Under the pieces are notes generated by a model. That model made no database searches and was not told the DNA's origin. It was given only the letters and a program-made list of their open reading frames with translations. From assembly GCF_028583425.1 (NCBI RefSeq), contig NC_072806.1, positions 38,300,001 to 38,364,000 on the forward strand: DNA of 64,000 nt, given 5' to 3'. A program made the position numbers and the translations under genes. The DNA is from Eublepharis macularius (lineage: Eukaryota > Chordata > Lepidosauria > Squamata > Eublepharidae). This document shows, piece by piece, positions 56,201 through 64,000 of the stretch. Every line of letters begins with the position of its first letter. The stretch's first letter is position 1.

Positions 56201-56949
56201 TGAATATTCAATGAAGCATTAAACCAATCGTAGTTTGCTTAGGCTATTAGGTGAAAAGATCTTAGGTATTTGCATACGATAACCTATAAAACATGCTAAT
56301 CTAGATAACAGAGTTCTGATTGGAAGAGATCTCATGAAGATTAGGTGAGATTCTTATCTTTGCAATGTAGGCTACGAAAATCTGAAGGCATTTCATAAGA
56401 ACTTTGATTACTTTTAAACTTAAGTGTTAGTTAGGAAATGTTGGCAAATTTAATTCTGATTGCCTTTCTGTGTTCTACTTTTGAAGGACTTATATTAATA
56501 ATCATATATTTTTTAACTACTTGCTTCATTAAAAAACAGTGTATTTTCAATAAAAGAAATAAACTCTAACAGGTGTCTGAGTACTTTGATTAGAAGCGGC
56601 AAAGCAATAAAGAACCTTTTACAAATACTGATAAGCAAACGGTTCAAAGAACAATTTTGCTTGACAGGTTTTGAGCTAACTGCTGAACACTATCCAAGAG
56701 AAAAGAGAAATCTTTCCTTTGCAGTAGGAGAAGCTTAGTTAAGACACAGGCAAGAGAGCCTGTTACATTGGGAAGCTTTTAAACTCCTTGCTATGTTCTG
56801 GGGTCACTCCGAACCTTTGTTTGGCTCTCTTTTTAAAGGCATTATAATAATTTACCTCACCACCACCACCGCCCCACTTCACTTACACTTCACTCAGACC
56901 TCAATAAGATTCTCTGGTCATCAGGGATGTTGTCTCGAGACTTATAAAA
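53218..56949. other. NF1 intron without recognisable feature
   Basis: No repeat family or exon assigned. Short open frames lack motifs. The intron as a whole runs 53218-57603. Confidence 0.4.
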
Positions 56950-57560
56950 TAAGCCTTATAAATCAACTCCTTTTTGAAATCTGTCAATTTTTTTCATATC
57001 TACTGTCATGTATTTGTCTTTTTGACCCCTAGGGGCTGGATTAACTCCCCTCAGTCCCATTTCTCTCAATTTGAGGTTTTGTATTTGTATTGCTGTTTCT
57101 TTCTCCAGTCTGATCTTTTCAAATTCTCTTTGCCTTTTGTGTTCCTCCATTTCTAATCTGGCTAATTCAAATTCTCTTTCCCTTTGTCTTTCTTCCCTTG
57201 GCGCTATTCTTTTTCTTTCCTACCTTTCTTCTTTTTGAGCTGCTGACCTGACTCATTCAAGTTGTTAGTTTCTGAGTGACATGGTGCTGAGGTGATATGC
57301 TTCACCACACAAACTTCCCACAGTATCTTCATTAAGTCTGACATAAATGAGGTTCCCATATCAGAGATTATTTCAGTTGGGAAGCCTAGCCTACAGAATA
57401 CGTGGGGATGCCTGCGACAGCGCCGACTCTGAGGGAGGACCCAAAAACCAATTTCAGTGCACCCAAATTTTGTCTGTCTGGAGTACAGACTCAATGACCA
57501 TAAAAACTCAACATGAAAGACACCTTCTTCACTGCCAGTGGGATTCATATTATCAGACAT
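56950..57560 (-). mobile_element. Gypsy-type LTR retrotransposon remnant, rearranged
   Basis: The minus strand reads first an integrase piece, LGFPTEIISDMGTSFMSDLM then VVKHITSAPCHSETNN (57380-57250), and directly after it a gag-like N-terminal piece, EEHKRQREFEKIRLEKETA through LREMGLRGVNPAPRGQK and DMKKIDRFQKGVDL (57150-56956). In an intact Gypsy element gag precedes integrase, so the order is inverted. There are no LTRs in sight. Confidence 0.65.
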
Positions 57561-57603
57561 TACTGACGTTACCTAGTTACTCCTGAAAATGCCATTCTCT
57601 CAC

Positions 57604-57650
57604 CTTTGAAAATGGTCCCGCAAACCTCCATAAGCCGTTAAATCCAAAAC
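57604..57650 (-). CDS. NF1: NF1 coding exon, 47 nt
   Basis: A short exon between an acceptor (TGTTGGCTGCAG) and a donor (GTGAGA). It enters in phase 1, completes a Ser codon and reads FGFNGLWRFAGPFSK, ending in phase 0. The order and sequence match the mammalian protein exactly as I recall it. Too short to be found as an open frame by itself, it is supported by its position between the two flanking exons. Confidence 0.95.
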
Positions 57651-58069
57651 CTGCAGCCAACACAAAGAAAAAGAGTATTAGCACATGGGAGCAGAAGAAG
57701 ATTGTGTAACTTTACCAGGATTGTTACATCTAAAACTTCTTTAAAAATTCAGCGACATTAGGAGAATTTGGGGCTCTCTCTCTCCCTGTCGGCAGCTAAA
57801 CTTATTTTGCGTGTGATAGTAAGGATATAATTAGTTCCTTACTATTGTTTACAATCTGTCTACTGAAATTAAGTATGCTCCCACTAGGTAATTTCTGTAC
57901 TAACACACCATGTTCTAATTGCTCATGCTTCATTTCAGCTATGTATCAGATTTAATATGATTAATTCCATACTACTTTGTAACTCAAAAGGAATATATTG
58001 CTTCCACTAGGTAATTTCTATATTGTTTTAGCACGTCATGTTCTAATTGCTTATGTTTCATTTCAGCTC

Positions 58070-59345
58070 TGCATCAGAGGGTGGGAGCAGTGGGAGGGTG
58101 GCGCTGGGGGAGAAGTTGTCACCTTGCCACCCACTGGCCTTCAGTGTCCTGCAGGGGGCAATACTCTCCCCATTACTGATTAATATCTACATGTGCCCCC
58201 TCACCCAGCTGGTGTGAAGTTTCAGACTTGGGTGTCACCAATATGCAGATGACACCCAGTTGTATCTGCTGATGGACAGCCGGCCTGACTCGGCCCCGGA
58301 TGTCCTGGAGCATGCTTTTGAAACTGTGACTGGATGGTTGAAGCAGAGTCGGCTGAAATTGAACCCTACGAAGACGGAGGTCCTACACTTGAATCGTGGG
58401 TGTGTAGGTTCGGGACTCCGGCTCCTGACCCTTGATGAGGTGCTGCTTGCGCCAGTTCTAAAGGTAAGGAGCCTGGGGGTGATCCTGCATGCCTCCTTGA
58501 AAATGGAGGTGCAGGTCGCAGCAGTTGCCAGGTCCTCTTTTTTTCACCTTCGACAGACCAGGCAGCTTGTCCCTTGCCTCTCAATTCGCGATTTAACTAC
58601 AGTGATCCAGGCAACGGCCACCTCTAGGCTGGGTTACTGTAACTACATGGGGCTTCCCTTGAGTCTGATCTGGAGACTGCAGCTGGTTCAAAATGCAGCG
58701 ATGCGTGTCATTGTGGGAGTGTCGAGTGGAACACATATAACACCTATACTGTGACAGCTGCATTGGCTGCCAGCGGAGAACCGAATTAGATTCAAGGTTC
58801 TGGTACTAACCTATAAAGCCCTATGTGGACTGGGACCAGTGTATCTGCGGGACCGCTTTTCCCCTTATGTACCCCAGAGGATGCTTTGGTGGTCCCTGGC
58901 CTGAGGGAGGCCTGCCTGACCTTGACCAGAGCCAGGGCTTTTTCAGTCCTGGCCCCAACCAGGTGGAATTCTCTGTCTAGTGAGACCAGGGCCCGGCAGG
59001 ACTTACTATTTTTCCGTCGGGCCTGTAAGACAGAGATGTTCTGCCAGGCCTTTGGCTGAGGCTGGGCTGGGCCTCCGCTGGCCTGGAGAGAGGAGAAGAG
59101 AAGATCTAAGCCCTCTCTATCAGAGTCGTCCACCATCTAGCTTCTAGCGAACTGATTGCTGCTGTCTTGCATATTAGCTTTTATATTGCACTGCTGTGAT
59201 GCTTGTCTGAATGTCTGAATTTTAAAAACTGTTTTATTGCTTTTATGATGAAAGGGTATAAATGTTTTTTATCTGATGTAATCTGCCCTGGGTCTGCTTG
59301 CGGGGAGGGTGGAATAAAAATCTAAAATAAATAAATAGATAGATT
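58070..59345 (+). mobile_element. L2-like LINE, C-terminal half and 3' tail
   Basis: The plus-strand frame 58260-58754 contains LKLNPTKTEVLHLNRG, SLGVILHASLKMEVQVAAVA, SSFFHLRQTRQLVPCLSIRD and RLQLVQNAAMRVIVGV. It continues out of frame to ARAFSVLAPTRWNSL near 58935. The tail is GCCCTGGGTCTGCTTGCGGG and GGTGGAATAAAAATC with an AAATAAATAAATAGATAGAT end. It fills most of the NF1 intron 57651-59437, antisense to the gene. Confidence 0.87.
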
Positions 59346-59437
59346 TGTCATAATTTTGATATGCGGTCAAGCAATTTCACAATAATTTGGGTCAAATCCA
59401 GAAGAGCTGATAGGCTCACATGGTTAACATTACATAC

Positions 59438-59580
59438 TTTGTAGATAAGAGGTTTGGTACTGGGGTGGAGATTCTTCGTGATAGACCACACTCTGAACAA
59501 TGCCATGAATTGGATTCAATAAATTTGGGTCCTGACACTGCGACAACAGAGTGTTTATCTTGAAGTCCAGTAAATTGTGC
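59438..59580 (-). CDS. NF1: NF1 coding exon, 143 nt
   Basis: Between an acceptor (GTTTTGTTGCCTAG) and a donor (GTATGT). It enters needing one base and reads (V)HNLLDFKINTLLSQCQDP, NLLNPIHGIVQSVVYHEESP and PQYQTSYLQ, leaving one base of the next Ser codon. Relative to mammals as I recall them, DS becomes DF and LCQ becomes QCQ; the rest is the same. It belongs to the armadillo/HEAT-like C-terminal region of neurofibromin. Confidence 0.96.
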
Positions 59581-60559
59581 CTAGGCAACAAAACAGAGAA
59601 GAACCAGTTAACCGGATACCATTTCATAGTTTGCTAATTTTACCACAGAGAGCAAAGTGTAAATTTTATTTAACCAACAAACCCAAATACAACAATTTCC
59701 AAATTGAACTTAAGAGCATGGCAGACAAATTCCTATTTCTCAGGGAACTGTAGTTCTGTCCAGGGGAGTTTTGGATCTCTAACAGAGAATTCTCATCTTA
59801 TCAAACTACTTTCTAGGATTCTTTGGGAACAAAACCATATTGTTCCTATCAGTTTAGAAAAACTAGCTCCAGTTACCCATAACCAGAGTAGCTTCATAAG
59901 TACACACCTGTGTTCTTAGAGCGTATGTGGAAAAGCAATTTTAAGAGCTCAGCTTAGGGAACATTCTTAGAGACGGGATGGTAAAGTAGGGCCAGTCCAT
60001 TTAGTATGAAAGCTGGAACCTTGGGTGGAAACCCTGCCAGGAGTTCCTTATCATTGCTGCCTCTTTTCTATAACCTGCTCAGTGTTTGTAATTTTCACAT
60101 TATCTTCCTGTAATCCTTATAAATGCTCTGGAAGGTGGCCGAGTAGTAACTGCATATTGCCAAGGGAAGAGAGGGGCTAAGGCTAAGAATGGCTTGCCTG
60201 AGGCCACTAAGATGGGATATTTAAATCATAAACAAGATATTCTCTTAGCCACTATGCAGTACCAGCTCCTATACAGATTCCCTTATTTCCCCACTGGAAC
60301 CAGCATTTATTGTTCAGCTGGCAGATAGACACTGGCGTAGCTGCTACTGAACCCAGAAGTCAGAGATATGGCTGACTGCACAGAACTTGCATATGGCTCT
60401 CTCCACTCCTGAAGGGGAAAAAAACCCCAAATTTTGGAGAGAGTTGAAGACAGGAAGAAGAGGCAGTTAAAGCATGTATACGCAAGTGAGAAGGGAGGGT
60501 TTGCAGCCAATGAAAGGGTTTACTTAGCTTGCTTATACAGGAGATAGACTCGTTTCTCA
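59581..60559. other. NF1 intron without recognisable feature
   Basis: Intronic sequence, no family assigned. Confidence 0.4.
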
Positions 60560-60720
60560 GACTCAGCAGCCCTCACACGGGCTTTCTCTGTGGTGGCCCC
60601 CACCCTATGGAATGGTTTGCCTGAGGTCAGGAGAGCCCCCACTCTCCTGGCTTTCCGCAAATGATGCAAAACCGAAAAGGCTTTTTACTCAGATCGGAGG
60701 GAAGTATTATAGGGAGGAGT
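60560..60720 (+). mobile_element. L2-like LINE C-terminal relic
   Basis: The translation RAFSVVAPTLWNGLPEV then RRAPTLLAFRK (60577-60662) matches the last conserved block of L2-like pol. No tail is preserved. Confidence 0.6.
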
Positions 60721-61840
60721 CTCAAATGCTTCGTTAACGAGTTAGGGACCATAGACTTCACTACTACGTTGCCTTACATATTATCTGTTGCTTGAATATG
60801 TACTCTTATACTATCTGTACTTCATATTTATCTAACCTTTAAAGAGCTGCCTGAGGCCCAACTACTGATTTCTTGGCAATGAATCAGAGACTTGCCACCC
60901 ACGGTTTCTGCGAAATGTTCAGCAACAGCCCTGCCTGTGGCGGAGGGTGGGAGGACTCACCTCTACAAGAGGTGGGAGGACCCACCTCTACAAGGACTCC
61001 CCCACCAATAGAAAAACCAAGCTCTGCACCCAGGAAAACCAAACACATGGATCTCAACAAACCAAGCGAATTAAGCAAATGTTAACTTCATTTTTATTAT
61101 GAATTGATATTTCTGCAATGCTCTATAAGCAATGAAAAGCTACGCAATACTCCAAGGACATGCTCCTAGACACCCTCCCCTTAACAGACAATAGGTACGT
61201 GAGCAGACTTGATTCTGAGGCATTTATCATAGTTTTACACTTTTTGTACAGATGTTTCCAAAACTGTTAAGAAAACTAAAACACAACAATAAAATAAAAT
61301 CCAATCAACAATTTTAAAAGAATCATAATCAGCATAATACATTTCCAACTTAGCTGTCCATGCTTCCAAAGACCTGCTGGAACAGGTTTGTTTTTACTTG
61401 GCTCCCAAAGAAGGTAAGAGGTGAGACAAAGATGAGACCTCAGGGAAAAGAGTCTTCCACAGCACTGGGGCCAACCACTGAGAAGGCCCCACTCCTTTCA
61501 AATGCCCATCTGGCCTCCACAAACAATCCACTTCAGGCAGCTAATGAAAAGAGCTCTAACGCACGAAAGCTTGTGCTGGAACGAACTCCATGACGTGCCA
61601 TCGGACCCCTGTTTCATTCTGCTGCTAAAGATTAACCTGTGCGGAATTACCACCCACAGTATCCTAAGCAGGACCTTCTGAAAAGAGATTAAGGTGTGTG
61701 TGTGGGGGGGGGGGGCGGCTCATGGGAAAAGTGCTCCCTAAGGCATTCTGGACTGCAAGGCAAATGAAAGCCTTTGAAGAGTCTAAATTGTACATGGAAA
61801 CACACTGGCAGTCAACAGAGCAGTTTTAACACTGAAGTAG
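60721..61840. other. NF1 intron, unassigned; small tandem and G-run
   Basis: GGGAGGACTCACCTCTACAA and GGGAGGACCCACCTCTACAA form a tandem pair at 60949-60995. A G-run lies at 61704-61715. Nothing else was recognised. Confidence 0.4.
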
Positions 61841-62345
61841 AATCAAAGAACTGCAACGGATACCAAGGATCATCTAGTTCACCCCCCTGCACAATGCAGG
61901 AAATGAACAACTACCCTGCCCCCACCCCACTAACTACTCTAGGGACCCCTGCTCAATGCCCAGAGGAAAGCAAAAAACCTCCAGGATCCCTGGCCAATCT
62001 GGTCTGGAGGAGAATTCCTTCCTGATCCCGAAGTGGTGATCAGCATTATCCCGGCCACATCAGAGCCAAGCGCCTAACCCTTCCTGCCCTCCATCTCACA
62101 ATCTGCCTAAATTCATACTGAGCCCTAGAATCAGCAGTGCTGACAGGTGGCCATCTAGTGTCTGCTTAAAAACTTCAAAAGAAGAGAGGCTGTCACCTCC
62201 CGAGGAAGCCTGTTCCACTGAGGAACTGCTCTAACTGCCTGGAAGTTCCTCCTAATGTTTAGTTGAAACTCTTTTGGTTTAACTCTAATCCGTTGGTTCT
62301 GGTCCAGCTCTCTGGAGCAAGAGAAAACAACTCTTCTGTTTGTTC
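61841..62345 (-). mobile_element. CR1 LINE, last codons and 3' UTR
   Basis: The minus-strand frame 62155-62352 includes FQLNIRRNFQAVRAVPQWNR then LPREVTASLLL, the final block of CR1 pol. To its left the 3' UTR continues to CTAGTTCACCCCCCTGCACA near 61875. The microsatellite end is not clear. Confidence 0.75.
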
Positions 62346-63371
62346 CCGTCAAAAAATAACAGGATTTTGAACTCCTTGAAGATCACAGGCAATTTTCAGT
62401 GCGATGCATTTTCAGCAGTGCCTGCACCCAGCCCCTCCCCCCGACCGTAATACACACGCTGCGTAGATCAGAAGAGATCTCATGCAACACGGAAATTTTA
62501 GGTTCTGCTTAAAGTGAAAGATTCTTGGCTAGGACTTGCAGTTATTTATCACTTCCATATTTTGCTGTGGAGCGCACAAAGATAAAGTTGAACAGAATGC
62601 AGGCTTCTGAAAATGCAGGCTTCTGAAAATAAATTCTTATTCAAATGATTTATCAGCTTATACTTTTTTTAAAAAAGAGAGAAAGCTAAGGCTGTAGATC
62701 CTTATTGCCTGGGGGGGGGGAACACGCTTGGTCTGGGAGAAAAAACACGCTTGAGGACCTACTTTTTCACAGCCCTACAGTGCTCTTTTTTATTGCAAAC
62801 CACCAGCAGTTTGACTGCAAACTTACACTAAACTTTAATTGCTAATGCTCAAATGTTTTTAACTTGGCATGGCTCTTCAAAACAATTACATGGAATCCTT
62901 GCTTCATTCATCCAGTTTTGAGTAAATGGTTACTCATTTCCCATTGCCCTTGCTAGAAACAGTGCCTCCAGACTCAATGGCAACGAGCAAGGAATACTGA
63001 AAAGGTTGCAGTAAAGGAGAGAACTCTAGCCAATTGTTTTAGCCTGGGAGAATAAAAAAAGTCACTACACTGAATTTTGGAATCATATTCCTGTTCCTCT
63101 GTGTTCCATTACTCTGTGCTGCTGAGAGGGAAATAAAATTCAATTTAAATGCTAAATTAACAAGGGGCCTTCAAAAGAAAGGTCTAATTTTCAGTGTATT
63201 TCTACCAGTCAGCCAGTGACAAACAGCTGGAACGACCACGAGTTTGTTAATTGCACAGCTGGCTTTGTACCAAGCTGTCCACAGCTAGTGGGAATACCAG
63301 TGCTGGACAGCTCCCTGACTAAAAGTGTTTGCCCGTTCTAGGATACCAAGGAGTGTGTTTAGCCTATCACT
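62346..63371. other. NF1 intron without recognisable feature
   Basis: Contains a tandem AATGCAGGCTTCTGAA pair near 62597-62628 and G-run near 62711. No exon or family. Confidence 0.4.
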
Positions 63372-63685
63372 AAGGTAAAGGTAAAGATAGTCCCCTGTGC
63401 AAGCACCGAGTCATTACTGACCCATGGGGGGACGTCGCATGCCGACATTTTCTTGGCAGACTTTTTGTTACGGGGTGGTTTGCCATTGCCTTCCCCAGTC
63501 ATCTACACTTTACCCCCAGGGAACTGGGTACTCATTTTACCAACCTCGGAAGGATGGAAGGCTGAGTCAACCTTGAGCCGGCTACCTGAACCCAGCTTCC
63601 GCCGGGATCGAACTTAGGTCGTGAGCAGAGCTTGGGCTGCAGTACTACAGCTTACCACTCTGAGCCACGGGGCTCTGATGCCTAT
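63372..63685 (-). mobile_element. tRNA-derived SINE, full length
   Basis: The head is at the right end: read on the minus strand, GAGCCCCGTGGCTCAGAGTG then GTAAGC (A box) and CTAAGTTCGATCCCGGCGG (B box). The body runs left through CTGAGTCAACCTTGAGCCGG reversed, CCATTGCCTTCCCCAGTCAT and GGTAAAGGTAAAG. The truncated copy at 11857-11998 is the same family. Confidence 0.88.
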
Positions 63686-63942
63686 CACTAGCCAGCTATT
63701 AATGGTTGTCTCACACATCGCATCCTGTTGCCAACTGTTCCCTGATATGCCTACTTGTGTTACACCTGGGCTTCCAAATATTCATGTGAAATATTCATTC
63801 CTTTACCTTTTAAAGGTATACTTACAATCTTCTGGGTGTAGCCCTAAATCACTAAAGCACAAAGAAAGGTGCTATATACTTTATGGATAAGCATTTTTTT
63901 TTTTGCAAAAAGTAACTTAGTTATGAGAAGTTGGATACTTAC

Positions 63943-64000
63943 ACGACTGGAAAGACCTTTGGAAAAACAACACTGGCTTCTGCTAAATACTCATACAATA
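63943..64000 (-). CDS. NF1: NF1 coding exon, partial at window edge
   Basis: The 3' 58 nt of an exon that continues beyond 64000. It reads (I)LYEYLAEASVVFPKVFPV and ends two bases into the next Val codon, followed by the donor GTAAGT. The sequence matches the mammalian protein at every visible residue as I recall it and joins in phase to the exon at 59438-59580. Confidence 0.95.

Overview
The window is vertebrate genomic DNA, most probably from a squamate reptile (lizard or gecko). It is intron-rich and crowded with families typical of squamate genomes: L2-like, CR1, L1 and RTE-BovB LINEs, tRNA-derived and 5S-rRNA-derived SINEs, a Penelope tail, LTR elements and a DIRS-type tyrosine-recombinase retrotransposon. 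The organism call is inference from this mixture; no species can be named from sequence alone.

The one gene I can name is NF1 (neurofibromin), whose 3' end lies on the minus strand. Four constitutive coding exons are cut off by canonical splice sites in agreeing phases: 64000-63943 (runs off the window), 59580-59438, 57650-57604 and 53217-53001. The terminal coding exon is 26554-26412, followed leftwards by a long 3' UTR. Inside the 26.4-kb last intron is a 48-nt, phase-1, in-frame cassette (44197-44150) that matches the alternative mammalian NF1 exon known as 48a. This is the most biologically interesting item in the window.

Layout from left to right. 1-3115 is a broken L2-like LINE carrying a nested SINE and a nested 1,025-bp LTR-like insertion. 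3116-14500 is mixed repeat debris with an L1 fragment (5' region and an intact ORF1), a palindromic hairpin element and a CR1 copy. 14510-16554 is a CpG island followed by a possible short four-exon transcript ending at AATAAA; I do not recognise its product. 16580-21100 holds L1, Penelope, L2 and gag-like remnants. About 21100-26411 is the NF1 3' UTR and downstream sequence. 26555-53000 is the last NF1 intron, with a 5S SINE split by a solo LTR, a young 3' L1 fragment with a 21-bp target duplication, a nearly complete 6.0-kb DIRS element (37485-43509) and several L2 fragments. 53218-64000 holds the remaining NF1 introns with Gypsy, L2, CR1 and SINE fragments.

The DIRS element lies on the same strand as NF1. 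It has the full DIRS layout: inverted terminal repeats of about 195 bp, then gag, RT-RNase H plus a C-terminal methyltransferase-like region, tyrosine recombinase, and a 92-bp internal complementary region whose two halves copy the two outer ends. Gag and RT are in one frame separated by a single TGA. Three frameshifts interrupt the later domains.
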